From the NCBI RefSeq assembly GCF_000478605.2, contig NZ_ASHX02000001.1, forward strand, positions 2,519,895 to 2,583,894: 64,000 bases of DNA. Reading direction: 5' to 3'. Both the position numbers and the translations under genes were made by a program. Source of the DNA: Streptomyces thermolilacinus SPC6 (GTDB taxonomy: Bacteria > Actinomycetota > Actinomycetes > Streptomycetales > Streptomycetaceae). Each line of letters begins with the position of its first letter. Positions within the stretch are counted from its first letter, which is position 1. Of this stretch, positions 6,196 to 22,026 are shown piece after piece. The notes under the pieces were generated by a model. It ran no database searches. It was given only the letters and a program-made list of their open reading frames with translations, and was not told the origin of the DNA.

Positions 6196-7350
6196 ATGTC
6201 TCTGGTCAGTAGTCTGAACAGGGCCGCGGGCTCACTGCGCGGCCTCCGGGCGGGCGTCGATTCGACGTCGAAGCAGATGAGCGGGCTCAAGCGGTCGGTC
6301 GATCAGACCGCGGCGCCGCTGAACCGGGTGAAGAACTCCTCCGGACAGGCGGGCACCGCCCTGTCCCGCGTCAGGACCGGCGCCGGCCAGGCCGGAACCG
6401 CCATGGGCAAGGTCAAGGGCGGGGCCGACAGGGCGGGTTCGGCCATCGGCAGGCTCCGCGCCTCCGCCACCAACGGCAACAGCGCCCTCGGCCGCCTGCG
6501 CACCGGCCTCAACAGCGCCAACAGCTCGCTCGGCAGGGCCAAGGGCGGCACCGACAGGTTCAGGTCCTCCCTCGACCGGCTCAAGCGCTCCGCCGACAAG
6601 GCCAAGAACTCCCTGCGGGACGTGAAGCGCCAGGCGGACGCCGTCGAGAAGTCGGTCGGCAAGGCCGGCAAGGGCGCCGACAGGACCGGCAAGACGATGG
6701 GCGGCGGGCTCTCCAAGGGCCTCAAGGGCGCGAGCGTCGCACAGCGCGGCCTCAACCTGGCCATGGCGGCCAACCCGTTCGGGCTCATCATGGCGCTGCT
6801 GGCGCCGCTCATCGCCCGGTTCGTCAACGTGGACAAGATCGTGTCGGTGGTGAGCCGCGGCTTCAAGTCCGGCATGAGGGCGATCCAGAGCGCCGTCTCG
6901 ACGGCGATCAGGGTCATCACCCCGATCCTCCGGGGCGTCGGCAATGTGATGCTCGCACCGTTCCGGGCCTTCGCCACCGCCGTCAACACCATCATCGGCG
7001 CGCTCAACCGCTTCAAGGTGTCGATCCCCGGCTGGGTCCCGGTCTTCGGCGGCAGGAGCTTCTCCATCAGCCTGCCGAAGATCCCCATCCCGCACCTCGC
7101 CAAGGGCGGCGTCGTGCAGCCCCGCAACGGCGGCACCCTCGCCGTCATCGGCGAGGCCGGCGAGCACGAGGCCGTCATCCCGCTCAGCAAGCTGGAACGC
7201 ATGATCGGCCCCGGCGGAAGCCGCGCCCAGATCGCCCGGCTCGCCGAAGCGGTCGAGCGCCTCGCCGACCGCCCCGTCCATGTCCAGGTCGACGGCCAGA
7301 CCATCGCCCGCGCCGTGATCGCAGGTCACCGGCAGCTCGCCCGCCGATGA
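6196..7350 (+). CDS. Tape measure protein, unusually short, with 14-residue repeats
   Basis: The product is 384 aa, with an ATG behind GGAAAGGA. Residues 22-175 divide into eleven consecutive 14-residue units with a loose consensus xxAGSALGRLKxGA, i.e. paired heptads of a coiled coil. Residues about 185-215 and 235-275 are hydrophobic helices. The C-terminus has the motif HLAKGGVVQPRNGGTLAVIGEAGEHEAVIPL, which I associate with the ends of phage tape measure proteins. It lies downstream of the chaperones as expected. Typical siphophage tape measures exceed 700 residues, so the predicted tail is short. Confidence 0.85.
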   Translation: MSLVSSLNRAAGSLRGLRAGVDSTSKQMSGLKRSVDQTAAPLNRVKNSSGQAGTALSRVRTGAGQAGTAMGKVKGGADRAGSAIGRLRASATNGNSALGRLRTGLNSANSSLGRAKGGTDRFRSSLDRLKRSADKAKNSLRDVKRQADAVEKSVGKAGKGADRTGKTMGGGLSKGLKGASVAQRGLNLAMAANPFGLIMALLAPLIARFVNVDKIVSVVSRGFKSGMRAIQSAVSTAIRVITPILRGVGNVMLAPFRAFATAVNTIIGALNRFKVSIPGWVPVFGGRSFSISLPKIPIPHLAKGGVVQPRNGGTLAVIGEAGEHEAVIPLSKLERMIGPGGSRAQIARLAEAVERLADRPVHVQVDGQTIARAVIAGHRQLARR

Positions 7351-7375
7351 CCGGCACCAAGGAAGGAGGCCCCCG

Positions 7376-8635
7376 ATGACCCGCAACCTCTGGGTCGGCC
7401 TGCCCGGACAGCTCCGCGAGATCAGCCAGGCCGCCACCGCCTTCGAACGCGGCGCGGACCTGGGCGTCACCCAGTTCACCTCGCTGGGCGGCCAGATCAC
7501 CACCATCGCGCCCCGCCGCACCCCCCGCAGGATCAAGCTCACCTTCGACCGGCTCGGCCGGGAGGACGCCGCGCACCTCGACCGCCTGGCCCGCCGCATC
7601 GACGGCCCCGGCCCCGTCGAGGTCCTCGACCCGGTGAGCCGCAACCTGCTCGACCCGCTCCAGGCGGAGGGCCGCGTCCCGGCCGGGAGCGCGTACAACT
7701 CCTGGTACACCTCCGTCAGCGGCAGCGGCAAGCTGGAGCTGTCCACCGCGCCCGGCGCCCTCCCGCACACGTACGTGTGGAAGCCGACGCAGACGACCGC
7801 CCAGCTCAGCTGGCACCGCAGGCCCCGCGCCGGGTTCCCGGTGGTGCCGGGCATGCGCGTCCGCTTCACGCTGCCCACCTCGTGGCGGACCGGCCCGTGC
7901 GCGACCCGCCTGCACTGGCGCGACGCGAACGGCACGTATCTGTCGTCGGCCGCCGACGCCGGGCACACCCTCGTCGCGACCGTCCCGGCGGGCGCCGCGC
8001 TGGTCACCCCGTCCGGGGTGGCCGGTGAGACCGGCACGTACGGGCTGGACGGCGCCGTCCTGACCATCGACGACGACCATGTGCCGACAGCCCCGGCCAA
8101 CCTGTTCGGCGCCGACCAGGCCCTCGGCAAGGGCCCGCTCACCCAGTGGGCGACGACCGGCGCCACCCTGACGGCCGACACGTCCGGGTACGCCGTGCTG
8201 TCGCTCGCCGCGTCCACCGCGGGCACGCTCACCTTCCTGAACGGTACGGAGAAGGGCCACGTCCTGCCGCCGGGCACCGGGCAGGTCGGCGTCGTCCTGC
8301 CGTCCGCCGTGCGGACCCGCGCGGAGAGCTGCACGCTCACCTTCCACGACGCGGCGGGCGCGCAGCTCGCGGCGGTCACCGGCTGGGCCCCGGCAGCCGT
8401 ACCGGCCGGCGCGACCCATGTGTCGGCGACCGTGGCCCTCGCCTCCGCCGCCACCGCGTTCCAGTCGCGGATCGGCCCGGCGAAGCTGCTGCACATCAAC
8501 CCGGCGGTCCGCGAACTGCCCGGCGACGGCTGCCCGGTCATGTCCGTGGTCTCGTACACCGACACGCCGGGCAGGCCGCTGCCGTACCGGAACGTCTCCG
8601 TCGAGCTGGCGGAGGTGACCAGTGCGAGCCTCTGA
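7376..8635 (+). CDS. Distal tail / minor tail protein
   Basis: The product is 419 aa, with an ATG preceded by AAGGAGG. The N-terminus (NLWVGLPGQLREI, then LGGQITTIAPRRTPRRIKLTF) resembles the tube-binding domain of distal tail proteins in actinobacterial siphophages. The middle and C-terminal parts look like beta-sandwich, carbohydrate-binding-like domains with many Thr and Gly. It directly follows the tape measure gene and overlaps the hub gene by 14 bp. It would join the end of the tube to the tip. The family assignment is by position and general pattern. Confidence 0.75.
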   Translation: MTRNLWVGLPGQLREISQAATAFERGADLGVTQFTSLGGQITTIAPRRTPRRIKLTFDRLGREDAAHLDRLARRIDGPGPVEVLDPVSRNLLDPLQAEGRVPAGSAYNSWYTSVSGSGKLELSTAPGALPHTYVWKPTQTTAQLSWHRRPRAGFPVVPGMRVRFTLPTSWRTGPCATRLHWRDANGTYLSSAADAGHTLVATVPAGAALVTPSGVAGETGTYGLDGAVLTIDDDHVPTAPANLFGADQALGKGPLTQWATTGATLTADTSGYAVLSLAASTAGTLTFLNGTEKGHVLPPGTGQVGVVLPSAVRTRAESCTLTFHDAAGAQLAAVTGWAPAAVPAGATHVSATVALASAATAFQSRIGPAKLLHINPAVRELPGDGCPVMSVVSYTDTPGRPLPYRNVSVELAEVTSASL

Positions 8636-10997
8636 CCGGAAACTGACCGAGTCGCTCGAAGCGGGTGCGCGCGTCACCGCGCACACGACCCGCGTCGGCG
8701 GCCAGGACGTCACCGAGCAGGTCCAGTCCTGGCAGCTGGAGCGCAGCTACAGCACCGACCTGCCCGACGCCATGCGCGCGTTCTCCGGCAGCTCGGCGGC
8801 GCAGCTCCAGCTCCAGCTGTCCGGCAGCGCCGGCACGTCCGCGCCCGCCCTGTACTCGCCGTGGGCACCGCGCTCCACCGGCGACGCCGTACGGCCGGGC
8901 CAGTCCGTGGTCCACGCGTACGGCACCGACGCGGGCACCCTCCCGGCGTTCCGGGGCAGCGTACGCAACCGGTCCGCCGCGTCCGGCACGGACACCGTGC
9001 AGCTCACCGCCCTCGACGGGGCGGAGCGGCTGCACGGCCCCGCGGAGCTGCCCAAGCCGTACGCCGGGTTCTACTGGCGCCGCCCGGTGGCCACCGCCAC
9101 CTGGTGCGTGGACGAGCTGCTGCGCCAGGCCGGGCTGCACTCCTGCCCGCCGCCGCGGTACCCGGAGTTCGGCCCGACCGAGCCGCTCACCCTCGTGTAC
9201 GCCTCCCTGCACGGCGGGTTCGCCGCCACGTACGGGCAGCCGGAGATCGTCCCCGACCCGAGGCACTACAGCTGGACGCGCGCGGGCGCCCCGCACGAGA
9301 TGGCGCTCGTGCCGCACGCCGCGGCGCCGGACACGGCGTCGATGACGGCCACCTGGTTCCCGCGCAGCCGGGTCACCGTGCCGGGCAGCCGGCTGCTCGC
9401 CGAGGCGTGGGTGAACAACGCGGTCGGCTTCGGCTCCACCGTCGCCCTGGAGATGGACCTCAACCGCACCGGCACCAGCACGGGCCGGCTGCGGCTCGCC
9501 TTCGACTTCGCGGCCGGCAAGGTGTACATGCACTCCGGCACCCGCGAGGGCGGCGGATGGTACTTCTCCTGGACGTTCGCCGCGCTCAAGGAACAGCGCG
9601 GGGTCTTCCACATCGGCGGCCTCTTCGACACCGTGGCGCCCGGCACGTCCGTCCTGCCGACCGTCAAGCCGTACTTCATCGCCCCGGACGGCACCCGCTA
9701 CCACGGCACGGCGGTCACGTTCACCGACGCCTCCGCCGCACAGCCGTCCGCCGAGCTGTACCAGCTGCGGCTGGTCACTCAGCTCGCCACCGAGGCCGTG
9801 CAGCTCACCAGCGGGCTGCCCGCCGTGCCGGCGCTCGACGAGTTCGACCAGCGCGGCGAGTGGACGAAGGAGGCGCGGCTCGACGACGCGATCCTGCCGC
9901 TGCACACGATCCCCCGGGTGAGCGGCTCCCAGTGGGAGGTGATCACGCAGATCGCCAAGGCGAGCATGTCCACCGCCGAGTTCGACGAGCGCGGCGTCTT
10001 CCACTGGCGGAACTACACCCGCTTCGCGAAGGTGCCCACCGCCCCCGACCTCACCCTGACGTCCGTCCGCGACATCGCGTCGCTGACCGTCACGGAGGAG
10101 ATCGACGCCTGCCGCAACTACTGCGTGCAGCCGTACAAGGACTGGACGTCGGTGACGGTCACCGGCGGTACGGCGTACAACGACACCGTCGTACGGGAGA
10201 TCCCCGGCAACACGTCGGTGACCCTCAAGTACGTCCTCGCCGACGAGGAGTTCGACGTCGGCCCGCCCAACGTGGACGACGACCAGAGCGTGGCGCCCGG
10301 CTTCTCGGTGCGTTTCGCCGCGGCCAACGCGGCCGGCGCCGACGCGGTGAAGGGCGCGGTGGACATCCTCGCCCGCCGGGAGGAGGGCCATCTGGTCCTG
10401 CGGCTCACCAACCGCACCTCGCAGCGGCTGTACACGATCAGCGAGGACGGCAAGCCGTCGGTGCGCATCCAGACGCTGAAGCCGTCGAAGGAGCCCGTCG
10501 AGCGGCAGGCGACGTCCTGGGCGTCCGGCAGCACGAGCGAGAGGTTCTACGGACGCCAGGAGTTCCACGCCGAGGCGAGCGACTGGATCCAGGACTACCG
10601 GGCCGCGCAGGACCTCGCGAGCGCCATGCGGGCGGCCGGCCAGTACCCGGTGCCCGTACTCGGCGAGGTCGAGGTGCTGTACGACCCGCGCATCCAGCTC
10701 GGGGACGTCGTGCGGGTCGTGGACTCCAGCGGCGCCGCCCTCGACACGTACGCCTGGGTCGTCGGCATCAAGACCCAGTCGAGCGGCCCCGGCACCCTCC
10801 GGCAGACGCTGGCCCTGCGCGGCACCCGCACCAACGGGGTGCCCGCCGACAGCGGCCTCACCCCGGACACCCCGTCCGACCGGTCCCCGCTGCCGGACGG
10901 CGCCGCCTACACGGACGTCGCCGCCGGCTACCCGACCCTCGGGGACCTCACGGCCAGCCGCCTGACCTGGCGCGCGATCAAGGAGAACGGCCTGTGA
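8622..10997 (+). CDS. Tail tip / hub protein
   Basis: The product is 791 aa. The GTG start at 8622 has GGAGGTGA upstream. Residues 1-60 (RVGGQDVTEQVQSWQLERSY) match the opening of tail-hub proteins. A central beta-sandwich region follows (about 220-400). The last 120 residues contain EVLYDPRIQLGDVVRVVD and AWVVGIKT, a pattern I associate with hub proteins ending the tail tube. It overlaps both neighbours, consistent with tight coupling. In this particle it should form the tip that engages the target surface with the fibre protein at 11206. Confidence 0.75.
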   Translation: MRASDRKLTESLEAGARVTAHTTRVGGQDVTEQVQSWQLERSYSTDLPDAMRAFSGSSAAQLQLQLSGSAGTSAPALYSPWAPRSTGDAVRPGQSVVHAYGTDAGTLPAFRGSVRNRSAASGTDTVQLTALDGAERLHGPAELPKPYAGFYWRRPVATATWCVDELLRQAGLHSCPPPRYPEFGPTEPLTLVYASLHGGFAATYGQPEIVPDPRHYSWTRAGAPHEMALVPHAAAPDTASMTATWFPRSRVTVPGSRLLAEAWVNNAVGFGSTVALEMDLNRTGTSTGRLRLAFDFAAGKVYMHSGTREGGGWYFSWTFAALKEQRGVFHIGGLFDTVAPGTSVLPTVKPYFIAPDGTRYHGTAVTFTDASAAQPSAELYQLRLVTQLATEAVQLTSGLPAVPALDEFDQRGEWTKEARLDDAILPLHTIPRVSGSQWEVITQIAKASMSTAEFDERGVFHWRNYTRFAKVPTAPDLTLTSVRDIASLTVTEEIDACRNYCVQPYKDWTSVTVTGGTAYNDTVVREIPGNTSVTLKYVLADEEFDVGPPNVDDDQSVAPGFSVRFAAANAAGADAVKGAVDILARREEGHLVLRLTNRTSQRLYTISEDGKPSVRIQTLKPSKEPVERQATSWASGSTSERFYGRQEFHAEASDWIQDYRAAQDLASAMRAAGQYPVPVLGEVEVLYDPRIQLGDVVRVVDSSGAALDTYAWVVGIKTQSSGPGTLRQTLALRGTRTNGVPADSGLTPDTPSDRSPLPDGAAYTDVAAGYPTLGDLTASRLTWRAIKENGL

Positions 10998-11209
10998 GCG
11001 AGCCCGCGAACGAACCCGTACCACTCGAAGGACCCGTCGAACTCGTGACGGACCCCGCGCACCCGGTGGAGGTCGTCGTGGAGGAGCACTCCACCGCCCC
11101 GGCGCCCGCCCCGGACCCCGACCCAGAACCGCCCGCGCCGGACACCCCGGTGCCCGGCACCGCCCCCGTCGTGCCCGTGTCCGGCGGCGGACAGGAGGAG
11201 ATCGCATGA
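10994..11209 (+). CDS. Small acidic Pro-rich protein between hub and fibre genes
   Basis: The product is 71 aa. The GTG start overlaps the hub stop (GTGA), and its end overlaps the fibre gene start by four bases. It is rich in Pro, Ala, Glu and Asp, with no hydrophobic segment or recognisable domain. Translational coupling on both sides supports it as a real gene. A linker or chaperone for the fibre protein is possible, but the sequence gives no direct evidence. Confidence 0.65.
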   Translation: MSEPANEPVPLEGPVELVTDPAHPVEVVVEEHSTAPAPAPDPDPEPPAPDTPVPGTAPVVPVSGGGQEEIA

Positions 11210-11853
11210 CCATCCAGTACACGCCCCTCAGCGGCCTGCCCTACCCGCAGCCGAGCGACCCGGCCGACCTTCCGGCGCACCTCCAGTCCCTCGCCCAGAC
11301 CCTCGACGGGCGCACCGTGCTGCGCTTCGGCACCACCGCCGAACGCGACTCCAAGGTCCCCACCCCGGTCGCCGGGATGGTCGCGTGGATCGCCTCGCCG
11401 GGGCGGCTGATGTACTACACGGGCTCCGCGTGGGCGCCGGTCGGCCCCGTCCCGGTGTTCCGGGTCAACGTCGACGGCGGGTACACGACCAGCACGACGT
11501 ACGCGGAGACCCTCACCCAGGCGGGCGGCGACCCGATGAACGCCACGTTCACGGTGCCGGCCTCCGGGCAGGTCATCATCAGCGTGGGCTGCTACATGCA
11601 CTCCTCCGCCACCGTCGGCAGCTACATGTCGGCGAACGTCCGCAACGCGTCCGGGACCATCGTCGTCGCCGCGCACGACGACCGGGCGGCGCTGGTCAAC
11701 ACCTCGAACCGGGCGTCGGTGTCGACGCAGTTCCTGGTCAGCGGCCTGGCGGTGGGCACCACCCACACGGCGACCCCCGCGTACCGCTCGGGCGCCACCA
11801 CCAACACCGCCAACTTCGACACCCGGTACATCCGCATCGACCCGGTGATGTGA
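11206..11853 (+). CDS. Short tail fibre / receptor-binding protein candidate
   Basis: The product is 215 aa, with an ATG behind GGAGGAG. The N-terminal about 80 residues (YTPLSGLPYPQPSDPADLPAHLQSLA and ERDSKVPTPVAGMVAWI...LMYYTGSAW) match an attachment module common in actinophage tail fibres. The C-terminal half is a Ser/Thr/Gly-rich beta domain with YMHSSATVGSYMSANVRN and ends FDTRYIRIDPV, as in phage fibre heads. Of the visible genes it is the best candidate for recognising target cells. Strain-to-strain variation should concentrate in its second half. Confidence 0.7.
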   Translation: MTIQYTPLSGLPYPQPSDPADLPAHLQSLAQTLDGRTVLRFGTTAERDSKVPTPVAGMVAWIASPGRLMYYTGSAWAPVGPVPVFRVNVDGGYTTSTTYAETLTQAGGDPMNATFTVPASGQVIISVGCYMHSSATVGSYMSANVRNASGTIVVAAHDDRAALVNTSNRASVSTQFLVSGLAVGTTHTATPAYRSGATTNTANFDTRYIRIDPVM

Positions 11854-12027
11854 CCCGGGCCGCCCCGCGGGCCCGCACCGCACGGGAGGCACCCCGACGC
11901 CCCGGTGCCAACCCCCGCGGGGCGGCCCCACCCCGCGCCACGAGCCGGCGCCCCGCCCGCCCCCGCGCCCCTCCCCCGCCGCGCGGGCGGGCCGGGCGCC
12001 CCCATCCCACGACGAGGAGACCCACCG

Positions 12028-12936
12028 ATGGCAGTCCCCCTCTCCCCCGACCGGCTCCTCGCCGCCCTGCGCGCCGAGGGCGTCCGCGTCGTCGAACACC
12101 CCGGCTGGCGCACCCGCAACCGCAACCACACGGGCGCCTGGGGCCCGGTCAACGGCGTGATGATCCACCACACCGTCACCAGCGGCACCACCGCCTCCGT
12201 CGAACTGTGCGCCAACGGCTACGACCGCCTGCCCGGCCCGCTGTGCCACGGCGTCATCACCAAGGACGGCGCCGTCCACCTCGTGGGCAACGGCCGCGCC
12301 AACCACGCGGGCGGAGGCGACCCGTCCGTCCTCCAGGCGGTGACCACCGAGACGTACGGGGCCAGGCCGCCCGTCCCCCGCGCCCACCAGGGCAGCGCGC
12401 ACGCCGTCGACGGCAACGCCCGCTTCTACGGCTTCGAGTGCGTCAACCTCGGCGACGGCGCCGACCCGTGGCCGCCCGCCCAGCTCGACGCGATCGAACG
12501 CGCCAGCGCCGCGCTGTGCCGGGCGCACGGCTGGGGCGCCAAGTCCGTGATCGGCCACCTGGAGTGGTCCGACCACAAGAGCGACCCGCGCGGGTTCGCC
12601 ATGCCCGGGATGCGCGAGCGGGTCCAGCGGAGGCTCGGCGCCGCCCCGTCCGGCGGGACGCCCGCCCCGAAGCCCGCCACGCCCCGCTACCAGCCCTTCC
12701 CCGGCACCGCGTTCTTCCGCTCCAACCCCAGCTCGCCGGTCATCACCGCGATGGGCCGCAGGCTCGTCGCCGAGGGCTGCGGCCGCTACCAGGTGGGCCC
12801 CGGCCCGCGCTGGTCGGAGGCCGACCGGAGGTCGTACGCGGCCTGGCAGCGCAAGCTCGGCTTCACCGGCGCCGACGCCGACGGCTGGCCGGGCGCCGCC
12901 TCCTGGAACGTGCTGAAGGTCCCGTACACCCCGTGA
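12028..12936 (+). CDS. Endolysin: N-acetylmuramoyl-L-alanine amidase with wall-binding domain
   Basis: The product is 302 aa, with an ATG after GAGGAG. Residues 20-200 form an Amidase_2 (T7 lysozyme/PGRP-like) domain with zinc ligands in IHHT near residues 46-49, the NHAGGG motif, and HLEWSDHKSDP near 180-190. A Pro-rich linker leads to a C-terminal domain (about 225-302), similar to peptidoglycan-binding repeats that end phage and Streptomyces amidases. It has no signal peptide, so export depends on the holins just downstream. It would cleave the amide link between muramic acid and the stem peptide. Confidence 0.85.
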   Translation: MAVPLSPDRLLAALRAEGVRVVEHPGWRTRNRNHTGAWGPVNGVMIHHTVTSGTTASVELCANGYDRLPGPLCHGVITKDGAVHLVGNGRANHAGGGDPSVLQAVTTETYGARPPVPRAHQGSAHAVDGNARFYGFECVNLGDGADPWPPAQLDAIERASAALCRAHGWGAKSVIGHLEWSDHKSDPRGFAMPGMRERVQRRLGAAPSGGTPAPKPATPRYQPFPGTAFFRSNPSSPVITAMGRRLVAEGCGRYQVGPGPRWSEADRRSYAAWQRKLGFTGADADGWPGAASWNVLKVPYTP

Positions 12937-12965
12937 GCCACGCACCCCCGTAAGGAGCACCACCC

Positions 12966-13199
12966 ATGTCCGACGCCGCCAAGCGCACGGCCCGAACCGT
13001 CCTCCAGACCGCCGTCGGCATCGCCGTCGTGCTGCCCGCGATCACCGACGCCGCCGGTGTCCCGGCCACCCTGCCGTGGGTCGCCGGGGCACTCGCCGTC
13101 GCGGGCGCGCTCACCCGGATCATGGCCCTCGACGCCGTCCAGCGCCTGCTGCCGGGCTGGCTGCGCACCACACCGGGGGGTGCCGATGATCGATTCTGA
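12966..13199 (+). CDS. Holin
   Basis: The product is 77 aa, with an ATG after AAGGAGCA. It has two hydrophobic helices (VLQTAVGIAVVLPAI and WVAGALAVAGALTRIMAL) joined by a short turn, a charged N-terminus, and the ending LLPGWLRTT. These are typical of small actinophage holins beside the amidase. It would form membrane lesions that let the endolysin reach the wall and so release assembled particles. Its end overlaps the next gene by 14 bp. Confidence 0.8.
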   Translation: MSDAAKRTARTVLQTAVGIAVVLPAITDAAGVPATLPWVAGALAVAGALTRIMALDAVQRLLPGWLRTTPGGADDRF

Positions 13200-13452
13200 C
13201 CAGCCGAACGACCCGGTCACGGTAGCGGTCGAGCTGGAACGGATGCGCGGCACGCTGGAAGCCGGGTTCGCCCGTGTGGACGGGTCGCTCGCGCTGCTCG
13301 TCCAGCGCAGCGACCAGACCGACAAGCAGCTCGCCGACATGGAGTCCCGCATCGACGCCCTGGAACGCGCCCGCTGGCCGCTGACCAGCATCGCCGCGCT
13401 CACCGCGAGCGCCGGGCTGCTGGCCACCCTCTGGCAGCTCACCGCCCGCTGA
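13186..13452 (+). CDS. Second lysis membrane protein, XhlA-like
   Basis: The product is 88 aa, with an ATG inside the end of the holin gene. It has an N-terminal coiled coil (VELERMRGTLEAGFARVDGSL...KQLADMESRIDALER) and one C-terminal transmembrane helix (SIAALTASAGLLATLWQL). This is the architecture of XhlA-type haemolysin/holin partners. It may tune lysis timing or act as an antiholin. It is the last gene before the bidirectional terminator facing rpoC. Confidence 0.75.
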   Translation: MIDSDQPNDPVTVAVELERMRGTLEAGFARVDGSLALLVQRSDQTDKQLADMESRIDALERARWPLTSIAALTASAGLLATLWQLTAR

Positions 13453-13484
13453 CGCCGCCCGCGCGGCCGGGCCGCCGGGGTACG

Positions 13485-13524
13485 CCGAAGGGCGGCCACC
13501 CCCACGGGGGTGACCGCCCTTCGG
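13485..13524. terminator. Bidirectional terminator between tail cluster and rpoC
   Basis: A long inverted repeat starting CCGAAGGGCGG at 13485 pairs with CCGCCCTTCGG ending at 13524. About 18 of 19 bases pair around a two-base loop. It serves the convergent holin operon and rpoC. Confidence 0.85.
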
Positions 13525-13538
13525 TTCAGGCGACTCGC

Positions 13539-17438
<3,900 letters not shown>

Positions 17439-17534
17439 TATGCGTCAATCCCTCTCAGGGTTCGTGTCAATCAATGGTCTGTACGGGTCGCTGGGAGGCC
17501 GGCCGGACCCCGTGGGGTCCGGCCGGCAAACCCG

Positions 17535-21020
<3,486 letters not shown>

Positions 21021-21182
21021 GAGGGGGTCCTTCCGAGGGCTCGGACTCACTACGCGCGTACCGGTCCCAAGCCGAGCAAGAAGACCCGAAATCCCAGGTC
21101 AGGGCATTCGGTCAACGGTGCTCTCGCAAGGGGATGCCCCTGGTGACGGGCAGGGAGCAGCTAACAGGCAGCGCAAAGGGTC

Positions 21183-21211
21183 AGTGTAGCCACTTGGCCC
21201 ACTGATGTCCA
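21183..21211 (-). promoter_or_regulatory. rpoB promoter
   Basis: On the minus strand TGGACA (21211-21206) and TACACT (21188-21183) are separated by exactly 17 bp, close to the principal-sigma consensus. Transcription would start near 21176, leaving a leader of about 155 nt before the TTG start, with an AGGGGAUGCCCCU-type hairpin in it. Confidence 0.7.
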
Positions 21212-21449
21212 GGGCGGTCAATCTCGACCCTCGTTGTTCTCATCTCCGCGGCACCTCGCGCCTCGGCGCACATCGATACTGCCCGTTCGGTCGTCGATCC
21301 ATGCCTCGGATACGGATCGTGTGACGACGCGTCCTGAGAATTGCGCGCGGCGTGCGGTTCGTCAAGGCCCCCGGCCTCGCGGGGCGCACGGCGAAGATCA
21401 CCATACTCCGTCCCCGTACGGGTGGACGACAGGCGCCGCGTGTACGCCG

Positions 21450-21481
21450 AAGGGCGATCACCCGGATGGGTGATCGCCCTT
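21450..21481 (-). terminator. rplL-rpoB intergenic attenuator
   Basis: AAGGGCGATCACCC pairs with all 14 bases of GGGTGATCGCCCTT around a GGAT loop, 50 bp after rplL. No T-tract follows, so partial termination that adjusts rpoBC to ribosomal protein levels is likely. Apart from this and the rpoB promoter, the 510 bp between rplL and rpoB hold nothing I can support. Confidence 0.8.
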
Positions 21482-21530
21482 GGGGACGCCCTCAGGGGGC
21501 GTCAGCGCGAGTCAGGAGACCCGCAGGAGG

Positions 21531-21914
21531 TCACTTGACCTCGACGGCCGCGCCGGCGCCCTTGAGGGCCTCGGCAGCCTTGTCGGCGGCCTCCTTGTTG
21601 ACCTTCTCGAGGACCGGCTTCGGGGTGCCGTCGACGAGGTCCTTGGCCTCCTTCAGGCCCAGGGAGGTCAGCTCACGGACGACCTTGATGACCTGGATCT
21701 TCTTGTCACCGGCGCCGGTGAGGATGACGTCGAACTCGTCCTTCTCCTCGACGGCCTCGGCGGCCGGGGCACCCGGGACACCGGCGGCGACGGCGACCGG
21801 AGCGGCGGCGGTGACGTCGAACTTCTCCTCGAACGCCTTCACGAACTCGGAGAGCTCGATGAGGGTCATCTCCTCGAACTGCGCGAGCAGGTCTTCCTGA
21901 GACAGCTTCGCCAT
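21531..21914 (-). CDS. rplL: Ribosomal protein L7/L12
   Basis: The product is 127 aa, ATG start. The N-terminal dimerisation helix ([24 protein letters not shown]), the Ala/Gly/Pro hinge near residues 37-52, and the C-terminal domain [24 protein letters not shown] then [12 protein letters not shown] are all present. It forms the stalk with L10 that recruits translation factors. It lies 112 bp after rplJ in the same operon. Confidence 0.97.
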   Translation of the reverse strand: MAKLSQEDLLAQFEEMTLIELSEFVKAFEEKFDVTAAAPVAVAAGVPGAPAAEAVEEKDEFDVILTGAGDKKIQVIKVVRELTSLGLKEAKDLVDGTPKPVLEKVNKEAADKAAEALKGAGAAVEVK

Positions 21915-22026
21915 GATGGCGGTCCTTCCACTAATTCGGCTGGTGCCGGATGTACATGTGTGGCGGGCGTACGTTGGGCCCGCTGTGACCGACGCCGGTC
22001 AGGCGGCGGTCAATGTGCGAGCCGAA

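Noticed and set aside
1..13460. Contractile injection system (R-type tailocin or eCIS)
   Set aside because: No sheath, baseplate wedge, spike or AAA ATPase gene is present. A G/G-T frameshift chaperone pair and simple tube/terminator point to a non-contractile siphovirus tail, although some of these genes could lie left of the window.
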